From contig CM068317.1 in NCBI GenBank assembly GCA_034766995.1, positions 37,543,249 to 37,607,248 on the forward strand: DNA of 64,000 nucleotides. The letters run 5' to 3'. The notes under the pieces are model-generated. The model worked only from the letters and a program-made list of their open reading frames with translations, searched no databases and had not been told where the DNA came from. Below are positions 13,051-33,167 of this stretch, piece by piece. The translations under genes and the position numbers were made by a program. Numbering within the stretch: the first letter of the stretch is position 1; each line of letters opens with the position of its first letter. This DNA comes from Acanthacorydalis orientalis (taxonomy: Eukaryota > Arthropoda > Insecta > Megaloptera > Corydalidae).

Positions 13051-13340
13051 CAATAATAATAATGATTTAAGAGTCTTAATTAATTATTTTTAATAAGATC
13101 GAGATGCATTTTACAAATATATACAAATGTAGTAAGACACATTCTCAGACTGAACTTTTTTCCAACATGTATTAATTTTAATATTTTTTTTTGTTACGAG
13201 CCTGATATTAACTCTAAAACGTTACATTAATGTAATTTTTGTAATATTTTGAATCTATTAATAGTAAAAAATATGTAATTGACAATCGTAGTTTAGAATA
13301 GATCTAAAGTCATTTTTATAAATGAATATAATCTCAGCTG

Positions 13341-13395
13341 AGTTCTGTTCTACGCTACTAGTTTCAGCACGTATGCCATCTTCATCAAGAGTTTA
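13341..13395 (-). repeat. Dispersed hairpin repeat family B
   Basis: The minus strand carries gatgaagatggcatacgtgc followed by tgaaactagtagcg. The ggca/tgct arms can pair around a uacg-type loop. Related cores occur near 54.07, 59.11, 61.72 and 61.81 kb. The family is unidentified; it may be the tail of a retroelement. Confidence 0.4.
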
Positions 13396-13421
13396 GATAC
13401 TGATTTTTAATTCTATTAGAG

Positions 13422-13423
<2 letters not shown>

Positions 13424-13493
<70 letters not shown>
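13424..13493. repeat. (TA)n microsatellite
   Basis: About 70 bases of TA with one interruption (tacata), adjacent to the family B hairpin. Confidence 0.95.
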
Positions 13494-13494
<1 letters not shown>

Positions 13495-14379
13495 TAGGAG
13501 TGTGGTTTACAATTCTAAGGTATAAATTATTACGCTGATATTTATTTCAAGGTTTTTTAGAATGCTTAATTGTATGTTTTTATTGTATTATTTCCATTAT
13601 ATTATTTATATTTTTAATATCAGGTCTCATTTCTAATCTAACTAACAAATATTGAATCATTTTTATTATACTTGGTCCAATTAATGTTTTATTTTATGGC
13701 GGAGAACTGGAATTCAGGTGATCAAAAAAAAAATTAAAATTATCAAGAAAACACAAAAGTATCACTGGTTTAAAAATAAATAATAATAATAATTTTGATA
13801 ATTGTTTATTTTAATACGGTAATCCGATTTGAAGATGACATTACCACTGAAGTACATATTAGAGTATTAAAATATACCATAATTTTGAAAAAAATTCATA
13901 TAAAGGAGTCTTAATTCATTTGTGGTAACATGTTTCAGATATATTTATAAAAAAATTGAATATATAATCATATTGATACTAATAACATGTGTAGCGATAT
14001 TAATTTGTGCATGTTATATTTTTGAATATATTTATCAAGTTTGTATTTTTTAGATTTACTATATTTTGTGTTATTATTTTACTGATATATTTATTGAGAT
14101 ATTGTACATGTGTTTTCCAAATATTTTTATTTTAAAAATGCAGTGTACCTTTATAATATTTATTTCAAGCAATTTATATTACTTTTAGCTACTAGAATGT
14201 AAAATTTGCTTTTCTAGTTTAATTATTGATAGGCGTGTTAATCTTATCTATGATTCATATTTAGTGTTTTATTACGATATGAATACTTGGCATGAAACAG
14301 AGAATATGTGTATATAATATAACTAATGAAGAGGTGAAGTATTACGATAATAACAAGAGTTATTGTTATCTGTCTGTCT

Positions 14380-14689
14380 TTCATGTACCTTCGTTCAGAA
14401 GGCGAACTAGTCATTTGTGACAGGTAGGAGTAACACGATGTGTAGTGTACTGTATATTTGTTTCTGTCTTGCAGTGTATTAGCAGTGTTTTATTCTGTGT
14501 ATTTTTAGGTTGTGTTTGGCATAGTATAATGTTAGTTAATAAACTGTTCGTATTGACCAGCTGTGAAAATTGTGTTATGGTTCATGTGACTCGATCAAAA
14601 ATCTGTACAATGCTGTGTCGATGAATAAACAGGTGTGTGTGATGTGATTTTCACTTTCTGACAGTCACGCGTAAAAAGTTTTATCAACA
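14380..14689 (+). promoter_or_regulatory. Probable promoter and 5' leader of the SLC16-like gene
   Basis: Composition changes here from extreme AT richness to a more balanced sequence with tandem gtg/tgt-rich and CpG-containing stretches, ending at the start codon at 14690. This suits a transcribed leader and proximal promoter. I could not place a precise transcription start. Confidence 0.4.
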
Positions 14690-22967
<8,278 letters not shown>

Positions 22968-23093
22968 TTAATAAATTAAATGTATAATGTAATGTTATTA
23001 TTTTTATTAAAATATATATATTTTGTTTAATAGTTAATTAAAATTCCTGTAATTTATTTTTTTATTAATAATCAGATTAGCGAAATAAATGTT

Positions 23094-23099
23094 TAACGG
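23094..23099 (+). terminator. Candidate poly(A) signal of the SLC16-like gene
   Basis: An aataaa about 127 bases past the stop is followed by a GT/T-rich stretch. An earlier aataaa at 22970-22975 lies almost against the stop codon and would give a very short 3' UTR. Confidence 0.4.
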
Positions 23100-24463
23100 C
23101 TTTTTGTCCTGTTTCAAATAACAGTGTATTTTTTTTTGTTTCTATTAGATCGTGTATTCTTACCTCATTTTAATTAGTACATTTATGAGTTTTTCTTCAA
23201 AATAATCTCATTTATTCAAATTTATAAAGGTAATATTTGAGATTATTGCTTATTGAAAATTTAATTTTTTACTATAGTGGGTATTAAAATTCGATGGATA
23301 GATTCAAGACCAAGATTTTATTGAATAGATAAACTATTTTTTTTGTATTTATGCCGATAATTACTAAAAAAGAAGAATTGATTTTTATCGTATTTTGAAA
23401 TATTAGTTTGGTGATATTTAATCAGTGAAAATTCGATTCTAAGTCAAGTGAATTGAAATCGTTATTAGATGTTTTCCGTGATTTAAGACTACGATTACAT
23501 ATTGTTACATATTTACATATTTTATATACTGTAGAACTTTGAGAATGTTGGAATCGTCACCCAAATACGTATAAATACTAATCAAATAGGGAATATTATT
23601 ATTTTTTTTTGGTGGGGCTAGAAAAAAATCATTCCTGAAAATATATTGTGGTAAGGGTAAGAATTATTTTATATTTTCGATATAAATTCAACTTAAACGT
23701 CACAGTTTCTATCACGTAAAACACTTACTGAATAATGTAATATTGATTTGTATTAAAATGAGCATCACTTAACATATTTTCATGACTCTTATAGAAAAAA
23801 AATATTAAATGTATATTTATATAAACCTCGTTCAAAAACAAATAACCAACGCATTTGCTGTAAAAAATCCGTTAGCTAATGGATGTTAAATGATATATTC
23901 ACTTGTTAAATGTTACATAAGTTTATTTTTATTTTTATCTATGAATAATAATTCAGTACTGTGCACGAGTAATGCCTGTATGTAAAAGAGTGTATATTTG
24001 TTAAAGTAAGAAACGTTTTACAACACAATTGAGGGTAATAAAAAAGGATGTTTTTCTTTAAACGCATACGGACTGATGTATATTAAAATATGTGTTTGTT
24101 TGTCGAACGTGATTTCAACTATTTGAATGTAAACAATGACGAAAGTGAACTATGATGTTTGAGTGATAAGTTATTTCCAAATTAAGGTTAGTTTCTTTTT
24201 ATTATATTCATATAAATAAATTATATAGAACATAACTACAAATATAAGATTTGCGAAATAATTTATAATTATATATAATATAATATATATAGATATATAT
24301 CGATTTTACAAAAAATCTACAAATTATAAATGTATCTACTGTACAATATATTTTAAACTTTATTTTTACTCATTAATTTAAACATATTTTATGGTAATAA
24401 CAAATTGTTCACACTGGACGCTTCAGAATTTATTGGATTAAATTTTTTAATTAGTGAACATAA

Positions 24464-24465
<2 letters not shown>

Positions 24466-24519
<54 letters not shown>
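24466..24519. repeat. (TA)n microsatellite
   Basis: About 54 bases of TA in intergenic sequence. Confidence 0.95.
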
Positions 24520-24521
<2 letters not shown>

Positions 24522-25246
24522 CGCTTTATTTGAATATGAAATATAAATACGCATCTAATGTAAACAACGTTTTATAATGATGATTTATGTTTTTATAATA
24601 TATTGACAATGCTATAAAAGTACATGCAATACATTTATTATTTAATTAGTACTGATCAATACGGTAACTGCTAATTTTCTCTTTTTCTTTATTGATCAGT
24701 TGTATTTATAAAAGTTTAAAACAGCGATTCAGTAATAATAAATTATAATGTTATTATCTTTTTCGATAAGTATTAGTTCAGATCGTTTATTTTTTTATAA
24801 AAATGTGTTAACATTTTTATTTACATTATGAATCTGCAAAAAAATATATCTTCATTTTTAACCTTTTCTAAATTAGATCTGATAAAAGATAGAACTAGAA
24901 ATTTCAAATTCTTAAACCATGTACCCCCACTGGAAATAAAAATTATCAACTGTGTAATTATTTATATAAATTTAAAATAGTGTAAAGAATTTGTGAAGAA
25001 TTTTTTACTTTTAAATAAATTTGAATATTTTTTCTACAATTAATAATTTTTAATCAAAGATGTTTAATTTTTCTAAAAGTTATTTCGATTTATTGGAAAT
25101 ATTTGTTAATATTTTAACTAAAATAGCATAGATACTGAAATAGTTCGTTTCAGAAATCAGTTTTTACTTTCTAACAAACTATACGAACTTATTGTTATTA
25201 ACAATGTTCTATAAATAATTATTGATCATTTTGATTGTTTCTTTTG

Positions 25247-25414
25247 CCAGTGGCACGTTATCCTATGAGCAAAAATGGCAAGTCCTTTGGACCCCCAGTA
25301 ACAGAGAGGCCCCAAACCAATCTTTTATAAACTCATTATTTTAATAAAACACTCTACATGGGGTCCCCTAATTAAAATTTGCTTGGGTTCATGAAGCTAT
25401 AACGCACCACTGGC
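25247..25414. mobile_element. hAT-like MITE
   Basis: The ends gccagtggcacgttat (left) and ataacgcaccactggc (right) form an imperfect 16-bp inverted repeat around 168 bp that is distinctly GC-richer than its flanks and contains gacccccagt and tggggtcccc. A CAGTGG-type start is common in hAT elements. I could not see a clean 8-bp target duplication, so the superfamily is an inference. Confidence 0.55.
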
Positions 25415-28155
25415 TTATGCTAAAAATCAATGGCGATACCATTATCGTCAGAGTACAAGGTACTGAACAATCTATAGTAAAATAATAACTATTTCAGTAT
25501 TACAAATCTAAATAAATATTTTTATTATAAAAACAAATTTATAAAGTGTATTAATAATTACCAGAATATAAATAATAATTGTTAATTAGTTACTAATTCT
25601 TATAAAACACAAATATTGTCTGTATATTTGATTAAGAAAGAAATTATTTACAATCATGAAATTTATTTAGAGTTAGGAAGTAATTTTTATATAAGATTTA
25701 TATTTTACGGTTTAATCGATTTTAAAATTCACAAGAAAATATGAAGGTTATTTGTTATTGGGTACATGACTTAAGAATTAAGTACTAAACTAAAATATTT
25801 TTTTGTATTTTTAGAACAAAAACAAAAAAAATATTTCAGTCATTAATCATTTGAAGAAATAAATAACAACATAATGATTTAATCATACTTGATGTTACAG
25901 TAAAATTTTCTTTATGTGTGATTAAAATTATTTACGAATCGCTAGTTTTAAATATTTTGAATTTGGCACGAATTTCAATAAAAATCTATTTTATATTATT
26001 AGAAACGAATTATTCGAAACAAATAAATTTATATTCTATAATCATAAATAGCTATACATTCGAACGTATGAAGTTGAACTTGTGATTATTTTTATTTAAA
26101 TCACTATCAAGGATTTGGGATAATACTTTTTAGTAACCAACAGAAATGAATACCATTAAATTAAGATGTTGATAAGGATATTTTTTGAATTTGACTCAAT
26201 TTTTAATGAGTTATACTTCCGTGGTTTGAGAGGCATTATTTTGCGAATTTTTAGTACTGAAAATTATAACATAAAAACGATTTTTTGAGTATTTATTGTT
26301 ATTCGAATACAGAATAAAACTTGTTGATCTGTTTAAAATATGTTAACATGTTTAAAATTTAATAAATGTTATTAAAAAATAATTGTAATAAATTTTTTTC
26401 AAGTTTCAATTTACATTTTCGTTTCCACTTGAATGTCTACTAGTTTCGAGATTCCACTAGTTATATAAAATCTTATTTTTAGTAATTATAATTCGTCTTA
26501 AAATTGATTAAATTGAAAGTACTAATTGAAAATGTTTTTTATCGAAAGAGTAAAAAAGTAATTTAATTAATTTATGGTGAAAATTAATCAGTCACATTAT
26601 CAATTATTTCATGCCATTCATTTGTAATAAGAGTAATAGAACTCAAAAAACTGTATAAAGTTTTCGATAGAGTAATTTTAAAATTGCTACTTTACTAAAA
26701 AGTTAATAATGATCCTATAATTTTTCCTAATTAAATTCGGCTTTTCATGTACATTGATTAAAGATTACATGCTGTATATTAACGAATAATGTAAAAAATT
26801 ATTAATATTATTTTTTAAAGTCCTGATTTGCTGCTTTTATATTGAGTAACGGTGTTTTTTAGTGAAAAAATATAGTTGTATTTTTATTTGTAATAAAATA
26901 GAAAACCAAATAACTAGAAATAAAAAATGTATTTATAAAAACTATACTAAATTACCTAAAAATTAAGATTACAAAAGTAGAAGAAATATTTTATAAAATA
27001 TGAATTTTATATGTAAACGATAATTTAGTAAAAATCGTTTACACAAAGAATGATGTATAAAATTATGGAATAAGTTTATATTAAAAAAATGGAAATAAAT
27101 GCTGTTAAACTGTGTAAAAATCATAAGCAAAAAGCATTTTATTCCGAGATTTCTAGAACTATTGAAATGTTGTCAATGTTACAGATAAAAATAGTAAAGT
27201 AAAGAAATATATCTGTAATTTGATGGAAGAAGAATAAATTTACAAATATTTTATTGTTTATGATAAAAATGCATTATTTTCAGAATATATATTTGTTATA
27301 ATCTCAAAATGCAAAATTGTTGAGTTATGTTACTCTAATCTCAAATGATTGATAATATGTTACATTTAATGAATAGTTGAGATTCTATATTGAAATAATA
27401 TTACACCATAAAAAGAATTATAAATAAATTATTTACTTTTGGAAAATATCTTGAAATTTTCAGTACATTTTTCCGACTTACCCTCTTATTAATTTTCTTA
27501 TAAATGAAGAAATGTTTTATTATTAGATAAAAGACAAGGAAGATTAAACTAGGATGACTATACGATTTGCAAATTAGTTAATTTAAGTTTTTACCTATTA
27601 AAATGTGCCTTTTCCATGTTATTTTTATGATAAAACTCATTAATATGATTTAATAAAGTGGTAACTCAATAAACATGAATTAAAAATGAATTTTCTTCAT
27701 GGCAGTTTTTGGCGTATGTAAAATAATTTTAAATACATGATTAATTTAAATATACTTTTTGGAAGAATACGTTAATTATTTTCTTTCTTTATATTTTAAT
27801 ATATCATACTGTAAAGATACTAAAACATATAATATATATGTAAATCTTTCCTATTTTATAATACACAAATTCTTTTAAGAAAATATGCGTACAAATCCTT
27901 GATAGATCTTTAAAACTATTCAGAAATGCTTCGTATATTTTATATTAATCATTTTATTGACATATCATTTTCATTTCTTATGAAATTTCCATTTTGTTTC
28001 GTTTCATAAAGTCGAGCTACATTTTGGACCCAGTTCCGACACTAGATTTATATAAAATGAATAAAATGATCTATTCATATTGTCTAACAGAATTATTTAG
28101 TATGTAAACTGTATAACGGTTTCAAACTCAATACTCCCGTAATTTCGTAAAATGC

Positions 28156-28490
28156 CTAACTACAGATTTTGTTTTTCGAGGAAACTAAATAATTAGAGCT
28201 CCTTTTAAACACTAATGGGAACATTTGCATATCGGAATTATTATATATTGGATATTCTTCTGAATTCGGTACATAAGGTAATTCTAAAATATAGAATAAA
28301 AAAGAGCTTACTTTAATTCCAGTTATATGTTTATATGCTAAACTGTAGTTAGGACATTTGTGAAAATTGCGATAATATATTATTTGCATAGAATAAAAAG
28401 ATCTCTTGCATAAAACAGTTGAATGATTCATCAGGTGATGATTAAAATTTCATAACAAATGCATCTTTATATAAATTTTAAATGTTTTAA
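28156..28490 (-). other. Possible decayed or unspliced coding fragment
   Basis: The minus strand has a 91-codon frame (28156-28431) including CPNYSLAYKHITGIK and LPYVPNSEEYPIYNNS. In a neighbouring frame just upstream is DESFNCFMQEIFLFYANN. The composition is more protein-like than the flanks. The gtaagc...attttag segment inside the frame looks like an intron but is only about 28 bases, too short to be spliced. The family is unknown. It may be a relic exon or chance. Confidence 0.2.
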
Positions 28491-28821
28491 TATTTAATTA
28501 ATTGAATTATTATTTTAGAAATGTGTAGATACATAAATCTAGATCAGAAATATTTATGTAAGTGAAGAATGATGATTATAATTTCGATATTGAGTTATAT
28601 CTTATAAATGTTAATTGATTAAAACAAAAAATGTATATATATATATTTTATTTTTTTTTTGTAAAATATAATTAATTGTATTTTATTTAATTAAGTTTTG
28701 AAATCATGGTCTTTGCATAATAATTTTCAAATTATTTCCTATGATATATAATCGAATAACGAAAAGGTTTATAAAATATATACTTGTTAGGCCTGATCTA
28801 GATATTATGTATACATTGTTT

Positions 28822-29022
28822 TCAATGATTATGGACAATGCATTTAGTATATGGAATTATTAATTTCTTAAATATTTTTTTCAAGCGTATTCTTCGTCCC
28901 TGTTTATGACAATGTGTATTCGAACACTGGCAATATTTTTGTTTACCTTGGTCTATGACTGGAAAGCCAACAACCCTGGTTACACATTCGTAAATTGGCA
29001 AATGATCAATTAAATCGTTTTG
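28822..29022 (-). other. Cys/His-rich open frame in a less AT-rich island
   Basis: A stop-to-stop frame of about 66 codons on the minus strand contains YECVTRVVGFPVIDQGKQKY, then CQCSNTHCHKQGRRIRL. It has no internal Met, so it could only be an internal or terminal exon, or a conserved non-coding element. Acceptor-like (taaccag) and donor-like (caaggtaaac) motifs occur on this strand. I do not recognise it and no neighbouring exon could be linked to it. Confidence 0.2.
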
Positions 29023-30539
29023 TCAATTCTTAAGAATAAATGCAGTTTGTAGTCTGTATAGTTAATGTATTGTTTCTAAATAAAACCTAAGCTACACTTA
29101 GTAATTCATTTTTTAAAAAAAATTTAACGAAATGAAAACTTTAAAAATATTTAAATAATTTAAAAATGTTTTTTTTTAGTTTGTAATTGCAGAAAGTTGA
29201 TGAAATTTCATGGACAATAATGATTAATTGTAGTATTTTTATATTTCATACATACATACATATATATATATATATATGTATATATTATATATTATATCTT
29301 TGTTAATAAATAACGTACTATAAAATAAGTAATTTTAGTATTAATACCATTGTTTTATTTTGAAATAGAATAGAAATAGCTAAAAAGATTTTTAATATAT
29401 TTAATGAACTACTTAGAGAATTCAGTTATAATTTTAAATAGTATTTTTTTAAATATGTTTCGAAAAAAATTGGAGATACTTGAATATTTTAAATTACTTT
29501 TGTTGACAATAATTAATTTTCTGAAAATTACTTATAAACATTATTGAATTTTGTTAAAAGATGTATAAGTAAATTATTTTTTTCATGAAATTTTCAGTAT
29601 TTAAAAAATGTTATTTTTCTAAACGTTTCTTTCTAAATCGTGATTTTTTCATAAGATTGTATTTTTTAAATATTTTTTATGTATTAGATAATGTTTTTGC
29701 ATATGATTATATAATAAATGTAAAACGACACTAACGTTTTATTTTTCAAATAACGAATTAGTTGAAATGATGAAAACGTTTCATACCGTATTGCTCATTA
29801 GATTTGTAATTTATAAATTTCTTTTTGTATTCTTTTATAATAAAACTAAACTAAGAAATAAACTCTGAAGTAGTTCACAAATTTGAAACTGTTGAACATT
29901 TCTGGTATTCTTAAATCATTACAAAGTAGATATTCGGTTTTACATAAAATGTATATTGTTTCAAACTTTAATTTTGGCTGTTTTTAAAAATGATTTTGAC
30001 TATTTTTTCAGTGTTATTAGTAATTATCATGTTAAAATATTTTAGTTTCGACTTAAATTACTTAGTTATAGTTAGTGATACTTTAACAAAGATACGATGT
30101 AATAGATGATGTTGTATCTTGAAGTTGCTTATTTCAATGCCAAGAGATGTATTTTATAATTTTCGAATGATAAAATAATTTTAAAAATGTTAAAGAGAAT
30201 TATTGAAGAATGTTTCAGAGTGATTTTGTTACTATTAAGAATTCTCTACAATATATAATATTTAATTTTAAATATATATTTTTTTCTTTAAAAATATATT
30301 CTATAATCTGAGTTCAATCAAAATAATTGAGAAGAGAAAATGCATTCTAATAAATTCTTACTTAATATAGTATTTGGATATTTTATCAATTTATCACGAT
30401 ATCAACAGTGACCAGTAACACATGACTAGATTTTTGACTGAAGTTAAAAAATCGTAAAATAAATAATATCCCATCGAGAGTATCTAAAAAAAGAACATGT
30501 TGTCTGTACTAAGAAACACTTTTTCGTAATACGGTTTAT

Positions 30540-33167
30540 TTACACACTACTTTCACCTCTTCCCACTTTTGTTATCGGATAAATATACTTTTTTCTTCTT
30601 ACATAACTAGGAGATGTTTTTTCTACACTACTGTTTAAACCACTCAATAGAGGAAGAGATTCGTTTTTAGAGAAACACTGTTCATTATCCGTTTCTTTTT
30701 TAGCACGTAACAGCAGTTTCGAGCTACTGTCATCTTTTTGTGATTTTTTCGGGCTTCGTTTGGGAAGTAAATACCATTTATCTGATTTTTTATTCTTTTT
30801 ATCATATGTACAGTTATCGTAGTTTAACGTATTTTTCGGATCACTTTTTGGTTTCGGGTCAACATTTTTTATGTCGAATTGCGTTTCTTTCGGAAAATAA
30901 ACTATATTTTTATAGGAATACGAAGGATCCGCATAAATATGATCTGTTGCAGTTTCCTTCATAATTGACTTAAGATCGTTTGTACTAGAGACACTGGGTT
31001 CGTGAAATCCTTTCTGTACCAAACTTGGATCAATATTAATTATTTGTGGACTAAAACTGACCGTTTTAGTCTCTGAAGGCGTTTTGCAAATGCTTCCAGA
31101 ATCGATAGAAGAACTACCTTTCGGTTCAGGAGGTTTCGTCGATGCTGTAAGCGTATAATGCAGTATCGTACGATTCTCTGGTTCCATGTTTAAGTCTATC
31201 GCAAAGTTTGAAATAATATCCGGATCGATTTCTGGCGTTGCCGGCGATAAAATCTGCGGTGAAAATATTTGTAGTTTCGTATCTTGTTTTCCGGGGCTTT
31301 CAAGACTTTGCGTACAGCTGATCGACGAAGGAATAAAGTGAGATTCTATTTTACCAGGACTTGGTAAGGTAGGACTAAGAAAAGTTGTACCGGACGTTTC
31401 AGGAGTTTGATTATTTTTTGGATGTCTCTGTTGTGTGGTGGTTTTGAGAGCAATCTTTAAATTCTGTGGGGATCTTTTCATAGGTTCCGGACACTTTGAC
31501 GGAGTGTTAGTTTCACATGTAAAAAAGTCGTCATCGAAATGAGTTTCCAAGTATTTTGGTTTATTTTCAATGTGTGGATAAAGAATTTCCGTTTTTAAGT
31601 TTTTAATTTCTGGAGTTGATTTTGAACTTTGATACAGTTCGCTGGAAGTGGATATACTTTTCTCTTTCGTTTGAAACACACATTCGGCGTGATCATAATT
31701 TGGACAACACTTTTTATTTTCTTGATTCATAAATGTTCTCCTTCGAAGCATTTCCATCTTACCCTGTATTTCCAAATTATTGTCAGAACTATATTTACAA
31801 GGACAGTTTGGACATCCACTAGTACAATCTTTCGATATTTTATCATCGCTGTTCTTCGTTTCGCTTAATATATTTTCAGCGGATTGGTAACTTTCTGTTT
31901 CAGTACTTGTATTAGTGTTATTGGAATCCATTTTCTTTTTAAGGACGTTATTTAAAAATTTATTTTCTAAATGAGTACGGTCTATTCCTTTATTATTTGC
32001 TTCCATTAGTTCGTTTTTGGAACAACATCTGCTAATATTAACACTCGTAGCTGATTCGTAGCTTAAATCGCCGCTCGAATTCGTACGAGAAGACCCATTT
32101 TGGGATGAACACCTTAAGAAAGTAGAATTTCTTCCTAATTTTTGAAAGTATCTCACACTTTTAATATCGTCAGCACAAGTAGACAGATTACCAGGTATTT
32201 TCGGCGTTCTTCTCATAACTTTAGGAGTGTGCAATTCGTAACTAGTACTTAACACTTCAGTTAAATTAGTTCGTTCGTAGTGTAATCCAAAACTTGCTCT
32301 AGAACTAATACTAGATACTTCACTTAAGCTTTCTGGACTTGCAAGCGGTGCTAATCCAAACCAGTCGTCATGGATTAAATCTACTTTTTTGCATATGTCG
32401 AGACTGAAATTTTTCGGACGCATTTTAAATTGCTCGGCTTTAGTTTTGGCATCGAATGTTGTCATACTATAACTGGATCTGAATCGCTGCGGGCTGGATT
32501 CACTTTTATTTGGAGGACGAATATTATTTTTAGTATTAGTTTGATAATTAGTACATCGGAGCATAACGTCGCTAGGAATAGAACTCTTTCGTTGAATACT
32601 TTCATGAGCTGATGGAAATCCAGTAATCTCGTGTCCGTTATTCGAAGAATTATTAGACTTAGTCGAAGAACCATTTTGCATAAAGTGATGGTTCCAATTT
32701 AAACTTTGTGGACTTGTAATATTTGAAGAATAACCCCCGATGAATTGCGATACTTGATGTTGCCAACTTGGCGATCTACTATGTATGTCTGGGTACAAAA
32801 TTGAACTTAACTGTATTGGGGATATTTTAGACGGATAAAAGCTTCCGGTTAGCGATGAATTTAAGCTGGAATCGTTGTTGTGATGATTGTATATTTCAAT
32901 TGTCGGACTTTGAAGACTCGTGAAACTGGTTTCAAGACAAAGTCGATGAGGTGCAGGTGGTGACGTTTTCGAAGGACTGTCCAACCCGGTTGATATTTCG
33001 TGGGAAGCGCCCAGTGCGTTCGCCGCAGCAACCAACAAATGACATTGTTCTTCCGGATCGATTCGATCAGCAGATGTAATTGAACTCGATGTACGTTGTG
33101 GTTTCCGAGGTCCGAATGTTGTTACAACCTTTGACATGATTTTTTCAAAACCATTATTATTTTTCAT
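30540..33167 (-). CDS. Serine-rich, apparently disordered protein of unknown function
   Basis: An uninterrupted 875-codon frame in DNA that is otherwise stop-dense, so it is certainly coding. The protein is rich in Ser, Asn, Thr, Pro and Lys with no membrane segment or recognisable globular domain. Short SP/TP motifs recur (GLDSPSKTSPP, SPQILSPATPEID), suggesting proline-directed phosphorylation. A small Cys cluster (CTSGCPNCPCKY, about residue 450) and KTVSFSP (about residue 700) stand out; the latter fits the PP1-docking RVxF pattern. The best conserved-looking part is the N-terminus (GPRKPQRTSSSITSADRID). Translation could start at Met1 or at Met11 (MSKVVTTFGPRK). The TAA stop overlaps an AATAAA, so the 3' UTR may be very short. 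An acceptor-like ctaaaag just before the ATG and a GC-rich leader 1.4 kb upstream suggest a non-coding first exon. I do not recognise the family; an adaptor or scaffold role would be speculation. Confidence 0.85.
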   Translation of the reverse strand: MKNNNGFEKIMSKVVTTFGPRKPQRTSSSITSADRIDPEEQCHLLVAAANALGASHEISTGLDSPSKTSPPAPHRLCLETSFTSLQSPTIEIYNHHNNDSSLNSSLTGSFYPSKISPIQLSSILYPDIHSRSPSWQHQVSQFIGGYSSNITSPQSLNWNHHFMQNGSSTKSNNSSNNGHEITGFPSAHESIQRKSSIPSDVMLRCTNYQTNTKNNIRPPNKSESSPQRFRSSYSMTTFDAKTKAEQFKMRPKNFSLDICKKVDLIHDDWFGLAPLASPESLSEVSSISSRASFGLHYERTNLTEVLSTSYELHTPKVMRRTPKIPGNLSTCADDIKSVRYFQKLGRNSTFLRCSSQNGSSRTNSSGDLSYESATSVNISRCCSKNELMEANNKGIDRTHLENKFLNNVLKKKMDSNNTNTSTETESYQSAENILSETKNSDDKISKDCTSGCPNCPCKYSSDNNLEIQGKMEMLRRRTFMNQENKKCCPNYDHAECVFQTKEKSISTSSELYQSSKSTPEIKNLKTEILYPHIENKPKYLETHFDDDFFTCETNTPSKCPEPMKRSPQNLKIALKTTTQQRHPKNNQTPETSGTTFLSPTLPSPGKIESHFIPSSISCTQSLESPGKQDTKLQIFSPQILSPATPEIDPDIISNFAIDLNMEPENRTILHYTLTASTKPPEPKGSSSIDSGSICKTPSETKTVSFSPQIINIDPSLVQKGFHEPSVSSTNDLKSIMKETATDHIYADPSYSYKNIVYFPKETQFDIKNVDPKPKSDPKNTLNYDNCTYDKKNKKSDKWYLLPKRSPKKSQKDDSSSKLLLRAKKETDNEQCFSKNESLPLLSGLNSSVEKTSPSYVRRKKYIYPITKVGRGESSV

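Larger units (their letters stand above)
8560..14370. other. Intergenic sequence without a supported gene
   Basis: This is very AT-rich spacer between the decayed exon on the left and the SLC16-like gene on the right. It contains a family A repeat near 10.1 kb, four (TA)n tracts and a hairpin repeat near 13.35 kb, all listed separately. I see no coding signal otherwise. Confidence 0.5.
22976..28150. other. Intergenic sequence without a supported gene
   Basis: This is AT-rich spacer. It holds a (TA)n tract near 24.47-24.52 kb and a hAT-like inverted-repeat element at 25.25-25.41 kb, listed separately. I see no coding signal elsewhere in it. Confidence 0.5.

Noticed and set aside
13341..13395. 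Hammerhead ribozyme
   Set aside because: gatga and gaaac are present, but stem II does not start directly after the first box, and no proper closing stems I/III were seen.
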